Origin: Prevotella melaninogenica
Lineage (GTDB): Bacteria; Bacteroidota; Bacteroidia; Bacteroidales; Bacteroidaceae
DNA: 64,000 nt
Reading direction: 5' to 3'
Assembly: GCF_003609775.1 (NCBI RefSeq)
Contig: NZ_AP018049.1
Location: forward strand, 1,673,295-1,737,294
A program made the translations under genes and the position numbers. Of the stretch, positions 40,049 through 48,420 are shown piece by piece (the stretch's first letter is position 1; each line of letters begins with the position of its first letter). The notes below the pieces were generated by a model. The model searched no databases. It had not been told where the DNA came from and was given only the letters and a program-made list of their open reading frames with translations.

Positions 40049-42526
40049 CTACATACCAGTGCCAGCACCCATCCCAATACCGTTCATTTGTTGGTCATTC
40101 TTCTTCTCTTGGAAGTCATTTGAAATATTACTCTTGTGTGTTTGGAACTGCTTCTTAGTATTTCCAAAATTCCAAGTGATAGTTAATGCCACGTGTTGTG
40201 CTGGTATCGTGAAGTTCATGTGATTCTCGAAGTTAGCACCATGGCTGTATTGCTTGATGTGCATCTTGCCTGTCAACGGTACGAAATACATCAAACTAAG
40301 GTTGAGTTTGTCCTTGATGAAACTCTTTGAAAGGGTTGACGTGAACATATTAAAGCCTCCGCTATATCCCTGCAATGAACGTTTCTTTGTCAGTCCACCC
40401 ATAAATATACTCCAATTCAGCTTCCATGGGAAGGTTTGTTGTACGCCTAAGAATGCGCTTGCTTGCCATCCATGATTGTGTTCGTCCAACTGCTCTGAAC
40501 GAATATCTCCATAGTCAACGCCACCATTGAGCATGATACGTGTCTTAGGGGTGACAGCATAATTCATAAAGGTGCTGAAATTGGTCCAACGACTACGCAC
40601 GATATTGCCATAGGTAGTATTCAATACGGTTCCGTTCATGAATGAATACTGCTCTATCTGGTTATTAGCAAAAGCTTCACCAAGCGTCATATTCATCATA
40701 AACTTCGGTGTAAAGTAATTGAATACTAAACTTACATTGTGGCTCTTCTCAACTGATAGATTCGGATTACCATAACTCAAGACTGTTGGATTGGAACGAT
40801 CGATATATGGGTTGAGGTAACTAACACCCGGACGGCTGATGCGCATGTTGTAATTCAAGCCTAAGTTGACTCCGCCAGAGATGTTATAACTGAGACTGGC
40901 AGAGGGAACAAGACTTCCATAATTCTTCTTAAAGTCGGCACCAGAACCAACAATAAAATTCACCTTCTCCCACGTATGCTCATAACGTAAGCCTGCCTTT
41001 GCACCAAACTTACCCATTGTCGCACTGTACTCAGCATACTCTGCCAAGATACTCTGTGTGTTCTTGTAGTCCACACTGTTAGTTGCATTATAGACCTCTG
41101 TACTGCCTATGATGTCATAGAACTTAGAATCCGATGTGTTGCGATGAGAGATAAACTTCAAACCAGTACTCAATGTCTGTCCTTTTGCTAATGGAGTCGT
41201 AAAGTCAACTTGTACAGTATGCTCCGTTCCACGCATCTTTGCAGCCGAATAAAGGTCTATTAAAGGGATCGACACACCTGCTGGTAAGGCATCATAAATG
41301 CGTCGATTGTTGTTTTCTGCAGGTGAGGTTGTAAGGAGATAACTCAATGTCAGACTACTTGTACGTGCCTTATTGAAGAAGCGTTGATAGTCTACACTAC
41401 CGTTAAACGACGTACTCTTATTCTCCATCGTCATCTCATTTCCATACGTGAAACCTGTTCCATAGGCTCCACCAGAGAAGGTTGTCGTAGGATGGCCATC
41501 GTTCTTCATCTTGTGAGAGGTCAATCCAAAGGTAGCACCGATATTACTCATAGAGTCGAGTTCATAGCCTAAGCTGATGTTAGCCATCGTAAAATTGATG
41601 TTTGTATTGCCCTTTTGCCAATAAGACATAGCAGACCCATCAGATGAAGTACGGCGCATTTCGGTTTCAGTTCCATTCATCTTGCCTTTCGTTCCCATGA
41701 CATTGGCACTGTAGGTGAACTTTCCTTGCTGTCCGCTAAAGAAGGTTGTGGTACGAGAACCCCTGTTACTTAAGCTAAGAGCTACACTACCATTATATCC
41801 GTTCATCATTGCCTTGCTCTTTCCATCACCAGTGTTCATGATGATATTCAGCACACCACCGACTCCTTCTGCATCATATTTTGCACCGGGGTTTGTGACT
41901 ACTTCGATTGATTTCACAGCCGAAGCAGGCATTGCTTTGAATATCTGTGAAGGATTGGAAGAGAACATTACGTTAGGTTTTCCGTCCACATAGACCTTGA
42001 AGGAACCTTGTCCATTAACAGTAATATTATCCTGTCCGTCCACTGTTACCATCGGAACCTTGCGCAACATATCAAGTACGGTATTGGTCTTGACATCATT
42101 ATCGCTCTGTACATCATAGGTCATCTTATCGGTTTCCATCTTTACAAGTGGCTTCTGAGCCACAACCTCGATACCCTTCAACTGCTTTGTATCATCTTGT
42201 ACAAGGAGGTTTCCGAGATCGATAATGCCTCCAGTCTCCGTAAGTTGTACCCTACGCAAAATCTCTTTACGTCCCATCGAAGTAAAGGAGATAAGATAGT
42301 TACCTTGTCCCGTTACCTTTTGAGAGAACTTTCCGTCCTCTGCAGTCACCGACATAGCCACTGGTTTGTCGCTTTTCTTGCCTTTATAGACTCTAATAGT
42401 GGCGTATGGTTCACCCTCATGGGTCAAAGAATCGAGTAATACACCCGATATCGTTGAGGTCTGACCATGTGCGGTTATGGCAATAGCCATCATACCTAAA
42501 GTAACGATTAACCTATTAATTTTCAT
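40049..42526 (-). CDS. TonB-dependent-receptor-type outer-membrane beta-barrel protein
   Basis: From the ATG at 42526, which starts MKINRLIVTLGMMAIAITAHGQ as a signal peptide, this is an 825-residue outer-membrane protein; the 31 upstream in-frame codons look like intergenic sequence. A carboxypeptidase-regulatory-like domain (about 25-110) precedes a plug domain with VSDNDVKTNTVLDMLRKVPMV-type sequence and a long beta-barrel (outer-membrane family 3 type). It has no SusD partner and is transcribed alone from the -7 box at 42672-42679. Substrate unknown: this type often imports metals, peptides or glycans, or works as a surface protein. Confidence 0.87.
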   Translation of the reverse strand: MKINRLIVTLGMMAIAITAHGQTSTISGVLLDSLTHEGEPYATIRVYKGKKSDKPVAMSVTAEDGKFSQKVTGQGNYLISFTSMGRKEILRRVQLTETGGIIDLGNLLVQDDTKQLKGIEVVAQKPLVKMETDKMTYDVQSDNDVKTNTVLDMLRKVPMVTVDGQDNITVNGQGSFKVYVDGKPNVMFSSNPSQIFKAMPASAVKSIEVVTNPGAKYDAEGVGGVLNIIMNTGDGKSKAMMNGYNGSVALSLSNRGSRTTTFFSGQQGKFTYSANVMGTKGKMNGTETEMRRTSSDGSAMSYWQKGNTNINFTMANISLGYELDSMSNIGATFGLTSHKMKNDGHPTTTFSGGAYGTGFTYGNEMTMENKSTSFNGSVDYQRFFNKARTSSLTLSYLLTTSPAENNNRRIYDALPAGVSIPLIDLYSAAKMRGTEHTVQVDFTTPLAKGQTLSTGLKFISHRNTSDSKFYDIIGSTEVYNATNSVDYKNTQSILAEYAEYSATMGKFGAKAGLRYEHTWEKVNFIVGSGADFKKNYGSLVPSASLSYNISGGVNLGLNYNMRISRPGVSYLNPYIDRSNPTVLSYGNPNLSVEKSHNVSLVFNYFTPKFMMNMTLGEAFANNQIEQYSFMNGTVLNTTYGNIVRSRWTNFSTFMNYAVTPKTRIMLNGGVDYGDIRSEQLDEHNHGWQASAFLGVQQTFPWKLNWSIFMGGLTKKRSLQGYSGGFNMFTSTLSKSFIKDKLNLSLMYFVPLTGKMHIKQYSHGANFENHMNFTIPAQHVALTITWNFGNTKKQFQTHKSNISNDFQEKKNDQQMNGIGMGAGTGM

Positions 42527-42671
42527 ATTCTCTATGTTTTTACGGCTGAAAAGATGATATAGATGAAATACAAAGTTGTTTCCCATTACAACAAACAACA
42601 TCAATAAAATCATTATCAATCACCTAACCAGTAGTGATTTACTACCTAATCTATGTGCGCATTATACAATG

Positions 42672-42679
42672 CAAAACTA
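42672..42679 (-). promoter_or_regulatory. -7 box for the TonB receptor gene
   Basis: TAGTTTTG on the minus strand (CAAAACTA), about 146 bp upstream of the chosen start. This leaves room for a leader and also for the longer alternative reading frame. Confidence 0.4.
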
Positions 42680-42802
42680 ACGAAAATAATCTGATAACAC
42701 AAGTTTAAAAGTGAAAAAAACAACTTAAAATAGGATTCTTTCCTACTCTTTCTATGCTATACAATAACTATACTAACAACGTATTGCATCGTGTTTAACA
42801 CT

Positions 42803-42865
42803 CCGCACCATCCGTGCTAACGCCCCGCACCACTCGTGCTAACCCTCCGCACATTATGTGCGGGA
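42803..42865. repeat. family B array 3: 22-bp-phased GCAC..GTGC palindromes
   Basis: Three units, CCGCACCATCCGTGCTAA, CCGCACCACTCGTGCTAA and CCGCACATTATGTGCGGG, have equivalent bases at 42805, 42827 and 42849, exactly 22 bp apart. This is the clearest copy of the family. No gene lies in the remainder of 42680-43049. Confidence 0.92.
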
Positions 42866-42988
42866 TATCAACACGAAGATAGAAAAGGGTTATGAAGAAT
42901 CATTATTGACATGATAAGAGATATAATAAGGCATTAATAACCAATTACATAATGGTAGACATTTACCCAATAATACAAAAGAAAAAAT

Positions 42989-43031
42989 GATTACCAAGCC
43001 CCAATAATCTTGTCATCAAGGCTTGATAATC
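42989..43031 (-). terminator. terminator of the PUL operon
   Basis: GATTACCAAGCC (42989-43000) pairs with GGCTTGATAATC (43020-43031). The left flank GAAAAAA gives a T-run on the minus strand. It lies 19 bp after the GH97 stop. Confidence 0.8.
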
Positions 43032-43049
43032 ATCTTGGAAAGTATTTTC

Positions 43050-45071
43050 TTACTTCAAACAAACCAACTGAATGGCAAAACCACCACTCTTAGCCAAGTG
43101 CAAGTTAAGTACTGTTTCGTTGTTAACCACCTGCTGCTCAATCGTCATAGAGTATGGATTCTTATCGTATTCAGCATCAGGACCATCCTTATAGATGATA
43201 GCCTTGTAACTTGTACCAGGTGAAAGGAAGTCGAGTTTCAACTTGATATCACGTGCATTCTCGTCACTCATACCTCCTACAAACCAGTTCTCACTATCGT
43301 GATCCTTACGTGCTGTAACAATATACTTCCCTATCTCCGCCATTGGAACAACTATTCTTTGCCAGTTAGAAGGCATCGCCTCGATGAAAGCGAAGGCTGG
43401 TTGGTCCTTGTAGTTTTCGATCTCGTCGGCTGCCATCTGCCATGGAGTATAAATAACAACATACTCAGCCAACTGCTTAGCAAGTGTTGTATGTGGATGC
43501 GTATTAGGAAAAACCTTACCTTCAAGATTAAAGATTCCTGGTGTAAAGTCTATCGGTCCAGCCAATTGACGGGTGAAAGGAAGCACACAAAGATGGTAAG
43601 GAGGATTGCCACCATTGCCGTCCCAAGCATTCCACTCTTGTCCTCTAACACCCTCACTGGCAATGAGGTTTGGATAAGTACGCTGTAAACCTGTTGGCAT
43701 AGCAGGCTCATGATTAACCACCATAATGTGATGACGGGCTGCAGCCTCTATCACCTTGCGATAGTGACGTACACCATATTGAGAGTGTTGGTGCTCCTTA
43801 TCGTCCATTAGATTATTGACATAACCCGTCTTAATAGCCTTGATACCCATCTTCTCATAGAGAGAGAAGGCTTCTTCTAACTGATCTTCGTAGTTCTTTG
43901 CAGCACCACCTGTCTCGTTATGAGCAATGAGTGAAACACCTTTTGACAGTGCATACTTCTGCAATCCCTCAAAGTCATAATCAGGATAAGCCTTTGTGAA
44001 GTTGAATTTATCACCTTCCTTACCCCAGTCGTTCTCCCATCCATAGTTCCAACCTTCGACCAATACGCCCTTGAAACCATGCTTTGCAGCAAAGTCGATG
44101 TAGCGTTTTGTGTTCTCGGTTGTGGCACCATGCTTAGGACCGGGAGCCCACGTTGCTGTCTGCATGTGGTAAGACCACCATACACCGACGTACTTTCCTG
44201 TTGTAATCCATGATGTATCCTTAATCTTACAAGGGTCGTTGAGGTTTAACATGACACGGTTTGTAATCAAACCGCCCACCTTATTCTCCACTGACAACAT
44301 ACGCCAAGGACTGACGAAAGGAGCTTTTGCACGCACCAAGTCGCCATTTGACCATGGAACTAACTCAGCCTTCAATCTTACATTACCATCTTTTGTCTCC
44401 ACAGGCTTAACATTCAGCGAAGCATAATCAGTAAGATTCGCTTCATGAAGCATCATATAAAGGTTTGGTTTTGCCTCGATAGTAACCGGAGTACACACCT
44501 TTCCCTTCTTACTAAGATGTTCCTTTGTCCACAGTCCTTCATAGTAAGCTGCATCGTATGGCAATGTCCAAGCCTCTGAATCACCCTTAAAGCAAAATTC
44601 TGTAGCCTCATCCGTGATGACAAAGTCCTTCAACTGCTTTTGCTCTGGGAACACATAACGGAAGCCCATACCATCGTCAAAGACACGGAAGACGATATTC
44701 AGCTGTCGCTGCAATCCTTTCTTCTGTGCCAACTTCATAGTCAACTCGTTATAATGGTTGCGCACATCGACTTCTTCTCCCCATGGTTGGCGCCACGTTT
44801 CGTCCTTTGTAGCTCTTGCAAAAGCCACAACACGAAAGTCACTATCAAGACTTCCATCTTTCAGTTTCATTCCCAAAGCTGAAGGGAGAAGGATTACTTC
44901 CCCTCCACGACGTAAGGAATAATAAGGTCGTCCAGCCTTATCAACACCTACTGTCAATGTAAGATTGCCCGAAGGTGAACTCACCGTAGCTTCCTGCTTT
45001 GCCATCATTGCCATTGGAAGGAGTGCAAAGCACAGCACTAAAAAGAGATTTTTAAAACGTTCTGTTTTCAT
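43050..45071 (-). CDS. GH97 alpha-glucosidase (SusB-like)
   Basis: A 673-residue periplasmic glycoside hydrolase family 97 enzyme. The signal peptide is about 1-24 (ending MAMMAKQE). The N-terminal beta-sandwich is followed by a TIM-like barrel with VEGWNYGWENDWG, AHNETGG, VVNHEPAMPTGLQRTYPN and SEGVRGQEWNAW. The glutamates of NHE and SEGVRGQE are those used by inverting members such as SusB, so an inverting alpha-glucosidase is more likely than a retaining alpha-galactosidase. It lies last in the minus-strand PUL and would release glucose from imported alpha-gluco-oligosaccharides. Confidence 0.92.
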   Translation of the reverse strand: MKTERFKNLFLVLCFALLPMAMMAKQEATVSSPSGNLTLTVGVDKAGRPYYSLRRGGEVILLPSALGMKLKDGSLDSDFRVVAFARATKDETWRQPWGEEVDVRNHYNELTMKLAQKKGLQRQLNIVFRVFDDGMGFRYVFPEQKQLKDFVITDEATEFCFKGDSEAWTLPYDAAYYEGLWTKEHLSKKGKVCTPVTIEAKPNLYMMLHEANLTDYASLNVKPVETKDGNVRLKAELVPWSNGDLVRAKAPFVSPWRMLSVENKVGGLITNRVMLNLNDPCKIKDTSWITTGKYVGVWWSYHMQTATWAPGPKHGATTENTKRYIDFAAKHGFKGVLVEGWNYGWENDWGKEGDKFNFTKAYPDYDFEGLQKYALSKGVSLIAHNETGGAAKNYEDQLEEAFSLYEKMGIKAIKTGYVNNLMDDKEHQHSQYGVRHYRKVIEAAARHHIMVVNHEPAMPTGLQRTYPNLIASEGVRGQEWNAWDGNGGNPPYHLCVLPFTRQLAGPIDFTPGIFNLEGKVFPNTHPHTTLAKQLAEYVVIYTPWQMAADEIENYKDQPAFAFIEAMPSNWQRIVVPMAEIGKYIVTARKDHDSENWFVGGMSDENARDIKLKLDFLSPGTSYKAIIYKDGPDAEYDKNPYSMTIEQQVVNNETVLNLHLAKSGGFAIQLVCLK

Positions 45072-45091
45072 TTATTGAGATTTTAATAATA

Positions 45092-46324
45092 TTAATTCTT
45101 ACCATTAACAGCATCAAGCAAGGCTTTTGCCTCAGCTGTCTTTAACTGTACAAGGGCATTATATGCCTCCTTTATCTTCGCATTATTAGGTTGTGCAACA
45201 CGTGCTTGATACCAGCGATAGATAAGTTCTAAGTCGGCTTGCTGATAGCTTACGCCAGTGAACTTCTGCAACATGAGGAGGTATTTATACCCATACTCCA
45301 AGGTTGGTTCGATAGTAGTTCCCTCGCCATAGTCGTTCCATGTGCTTATTTGCAGATACTTCAGACCTGCCTGTCGGGCTGCATCAAGCTGTCTCTGGAA
45401 CAACGCTCCGTTCTCAGCACTGTAGGTTTGATAACCTGTACCACCCTCACCTTCTTTGTAATAGTCCCAGAAACCAGGCATAGCACCGCCTACAAAGCAC
45501 TTATAATCCTTAGCTATAGCATAGTTAGGATTAGGATTTACCCACGTATAAACACCTTGTGCATTGTCTGAATAAGTAGCATTATTAACGCTTCCCATCT
45601 TTCCTTCCAGTACAAGGAACATCGGTTTTGTGGTGAGGATAGAGAAACTACGGTACCAATCTTTTGGCGATTCCATCTGAATAGGACCGAAGTCTAATAA
45701 CAATGGACGACCCTCAACCTTCACATAACTATCATCTTTAAAGAAGTTCTCAGCTAAATAACGTAAGTCCTGACGTACTGTTCCAACCTTATCTGTCACT
45801 CCTTCGAGTGTTCTGTCTTCATAAACGACACTCATCTTGAGCCCTGCACGTTTCAAAGCACGGAAGAGTGCTTCGGTATTCGACTTATGTAAGGCAATTG
45901 AATTATCACTATTAATACCATACCAGTCGACCATCACACCATCTAATCCAGCATATTTCATCAGCAAACACTGATAATCCAACACAGCCTCATCGCCACT
46001 TGCATAAGTACCCGTCTGTGGATAATAGTGTGAAGCTATCTGTCTTTTGCCGTTAGCATCGGTCTTGTTAGGGTCACAGTTCTTCATTGTCCAGTGGTAA
46101 CCCCACTTTCCTTCGTTCTTAGGGTTGGATGTGGTGGTTTCAAACCAAGGCATATAATGTGCATATACCTGCATGGTATTTGACTTTGTAACAGCAACGG
46201 GCACGACTTGCATAGTCTGCTGACTGCCTTCAGTCTTCTTAGGTGCACCCTCATAGCTGTCTGCACAAGACGCAAAAAGCAATCCTGAGACAGCTGCAAA
46301 TGTAAATACTGATTTCAACTTCAT
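45092..46324 (-). CDS. GH99-like (GH71/99 fold) lipoprotein glycosidase
   Basis: From the ATG at 46324 this is a 410-residue lipoprotein (signal MKLKSVFTFAAVSGLLFASC with the lipobox Cys at 20), likely surface-exposed. The catalytic domain begins VYAHYMPWFETT, has DGVMVDWYG in the middle and TWNDYGEGTTIEPTLEYG near the end; WNxxxEGxxIEP is typical of GH99 and relatives. GH99 enzymes are endo-acting on alpha-linked mannan or glucosyl-mannose, and GH71 enzymes cut alpha-1,3-glucan. Together with the GH87-like protein opposite and GH97, an alpha-glucan substrate is plausible. Precise family and linkage are open. Confidence 0.8.
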   Translation of the reverse strand: MKLKSVFTFAAVSGLLFASCADSYEGAPKKTEGSQQTMQVVPVAVTKSNTMQVYAHYMPWFETTTSNPKNEGKWGYHWTMKNCDPNKTDANGKRQIASHYYPQTGTYASGDEAVLDYQCLLMKYAGLDGVMVDWYGINSDNSIALHKSNTEALFRALKRAGLKMSVVYEDRTLEGVTDKVGTVRQDLRYLAENFFKDDSYVKVEGRPLLLDFGPIQMESPKDWYRSFSILTTKPMFLVLEGKMGSVNNATYSDNAQGVYTWVNPNPNYAIAKDYKCFVGGAMPGFWDYYKEGEGGTGYQTYSAENGALFQRQLDAARQAGLKYLQISTWNDYGEGTTIEPTLEYGYKYLLMLQKFTGVSYQQADLELIYRWYQARVAQPNNAKIKEAYNALVQLKTAEAKALLDAVNGKN

Positions 46325-46510
46325 CTTGTCTATTGTTCTCTTAGCTGACCTTCCCATTCTTTAAGTAGGTATAGGTAATTTTTTACTTATTACGTTGCCA
46401 CCTCGACCCTACTTTCTATTGCTTTGAAGAAGATGCCCTTTCGTTAGCACAAAGATAAACTTTAAATACCATAAAGGTGAACTCTAATAGTATAAAAAGT
46501 CATCTTCTCC

Positions 46511-46600
46511 GAATTATTCTCATGACAGAAAATATTTATTTTCATGAAAAAAAATATTTCTTTTCACGATGAAAAATATTTTTCTTCATGAAAGTAATTT
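46511..46600. repeat. family A array 5: four 22-bp-phased TCATGA palindromes
   Basis: Unit centres at 46520, 46542, 46564 (TCACGA) and 46586, exactly 22 bp apart, opening with GAATTATTCTCATGA. It lies between the SusD gene end and the GH99-like gene start on the minus strand, inside the PUL. Confidence 0.9.
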
Positions 46601-46742
46601 GCCACAGACAGCTTTTCTATAGGAGAAAGTCATGTTATTAACTTGATATTACATGGGTTGTTGCATCATAAAAGGGGCTGTTTTCGTAAGCGTTAGTAGC
46701 TTATTCCAAGCTATATAAAGTTTCTCTAATAAAGCCTTTAAA

Positions 46743-46788
46743 ACCCAATGGCAACTGCATGGACCTAAAATCCCTGCCGTACCATTGG
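46743..46788 (-). terminator. hairpin after SusD
   Basis: CCCAATGG (46743-46750) pairs with CCATTGGG (46781-46788). On the minus strand it is followed by a short T-run (TTTTAAAGG). It may weaken transcription from SusCD into the GH99-like and GH97 genes, or end the transcript. Confidence 0.6.
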
Positions 46789-46818
46789 GCATCTTTATAA
46801 CACTAAACCCTTCAAAAA

Positions 46819-48381
46819 TTAACTTTCGTAACCGGGATTCTGCTTTAAGTTAGGGTTCTTGCTCAACTCCTCTTGTGGAATTGGATAGATACCCGTATGC
46901 TTGTCGGCAGGATCAGCTGGCTTCTCCCACCACGCTTTGAAGTAAGTTCCGAAACGGATGTTGGTTGTACGGCGCAGATTCTCAAATACAAACTCGTGCT
47001 TCCACTCTGTGTCAAGATCGTCGAGGGTGAGCGTTGTGAGGTCGTCAAGGCCTGCACGCTTACGAATCTGATTGATATAAGTGAGTGCTGTTGAGGTGTA
47101 ACCCAAACGGAAGTTACACTCAGCTTGCATCATCAAAATCTCTGCATAGCGCATTAGTACCCAGTCGTTATCGCGCTCCCAAGAGTCATTAGCACTCCAT
47201 TCGTACTTGTTCAGACGGGCACCAGCATTCTTTGTAGCATCGGTGAAGTTGTCAATCTCCTCCGTATAGTTCAATGGTGAGCCATCATCCATCAGTACTT
47301 CAGAACCATCCTTAGCACTATATTGCTGACCGATGAGCAGACTTTGGCGACGTACATCCTTCGCATCGAATGATGAATAGAGTCCCGGCTGTGCGCAGAT
47401 ACCGTTACCACACCACTGATAAACGCCAGCTGGGTCGAAAGCCAACTTCTGGTTATAGTGGTAAGTCATACTTGCAAGATAGTTACCTACGGTTCCCTGC
47501 TTGTGATCGTAAGGTATTGCGAAGATGATTTCAGGAGATTTCTCGTTCTGAATAGCGAAACTTGCCTTATAATTTGCTGTCAGCGAATAGCCTTGAACCT
47601 TATTACAAGCATCAAGACAGTCCTGCCAACGAGCCGTACCAGTAAACACCTCGGCATTGAGATAGAGTCGTGCTAAGAGCATATTGGCAACGTTCTGGGT
47701 AAAACGACCATAGGTAATGCCAGAAGGCAAGAGTGGAATGATCTCCTTGAGTTCCTTCTCAATGAAGGCAAAGACATCCTTACGCGGAGTATTCGTTGGG
47801 AGTTCCTTCTGCGTGAAGTCGGTCACAACAGGTACGTTTCCAAAGCAATCAAGCAGGTTGTAATAGTAGTAAGCACGCAAGCCACGCAACTCTGCCTCCA
47901 CTTTCTGCTTGTCCTCTGTGGTCAGTCCACTCTGTTCTACCTGATAGATGATGGCATTCACCTTTGAAACACCAGTGAAGTTATATCGCCATACAGAGAG
48001 GATACCAGAGTTCTTAGCATCCCAATTGTGACGTTGGAACTGCTGATAGCGACCACCATCATACCAGTCTGTACCACGGGTTGGGATACATGCTTCATCA
48101 CTTGAGCATTCCTGTGTGAAGAAGACATACTCACAAGTAGGATAACAGATGATACCTGCGCCCTCAGGAGTACCAGAACCATAGCCTCGGAGCGTAGCAT
48201 AAGCACCTCCAACGATGGTTGCTACCTCAGAAGAAGTCTTTCCATAGTCATCTTGCGACACCTTATCGTAGAGTTGTTCGTTAAGGTCAGTACAGGAAGC
48301 CATTGCCAAGAGCAGTCCTACTCCTAACCAAGTCTTCCGTCCAGGAAGGATATTTGATATGCTAATATTCAATCGTTTCAT
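46819..48381 (-). CDS. SusD/RagB-family glycan-binding lipoprotein
   Basis: A 520-residue outer-membrane lipoprotein that caps a SusC transporter and binds oligosaccharides. The signal peptide ends at a Cys in LLAMASCTDLNEQL (about residue 30), the usual lipobox. TPR-rich SusD features include LRGLRAYYYYNLLDCFGNVPVV and, near the C-terminus, ECNFRLGYTSTALTYINQIRKRAGL and WKHEFVFENLRR. Located 39 bp downstream of SusC on the same strand; together they form the uptake pair of this PUL. Confidence 0.95.
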   Translation of the reverse strand: MKRLNISISNILPGRKTWLGVGLLLAMASCTDLNEQLYDKVSQDDYGKTSSEVATIVGGAYATLRGYGSGTPEGAGIICYPTCEYVFFTQECSSDEACIPTRGTDWYDGGRYQQFQRHNWDAKNSGILSVWRYNFTGVSKVNAIIYQVEQSGLTTEDKQKVEAELRGLRAYYYYNLLDCFGNVPVVTDFTQKELPTNTPRKDVFAFIEKELKEIIPLLPSGITYGRFTQNVANMLLARLYLNAEVFTGTARWQDCLDACNKVQGYSLTANYKASFAIQNEKSPEIIFAIPYDHKQGTVGNYLASMTYHYNQKLAFDPAGVYQWCGNGICAQPGLYSSFDAKDVRRQSLLIGQQYSAKDGSEVLMDDGSPLNYTEEIDNFTDATKNAGARLNKYEWSANDSWERDNDWVLMRYAEILMMQAECNFRLGYTSTALTYINQIRKRAGLDDLTTLTLDDLDTEWKHEFVFENLRRTTNIRFGTYFKAWWEKPADPADKHTGIYPIPQEELSKNPNLKQNPGYES

Positions 48382-48420
48382 AATAATTATGTTCTTATAA
48401 TGTTGAATGTTACGGTAAGA

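Noticed and set aside
43050..45071. GH97 as alpha-galactosidase
   Set aside because: The NHE and SEGVRGQE glutamates fit the inverting alpha-glucosidase branch better than the retaining branch.
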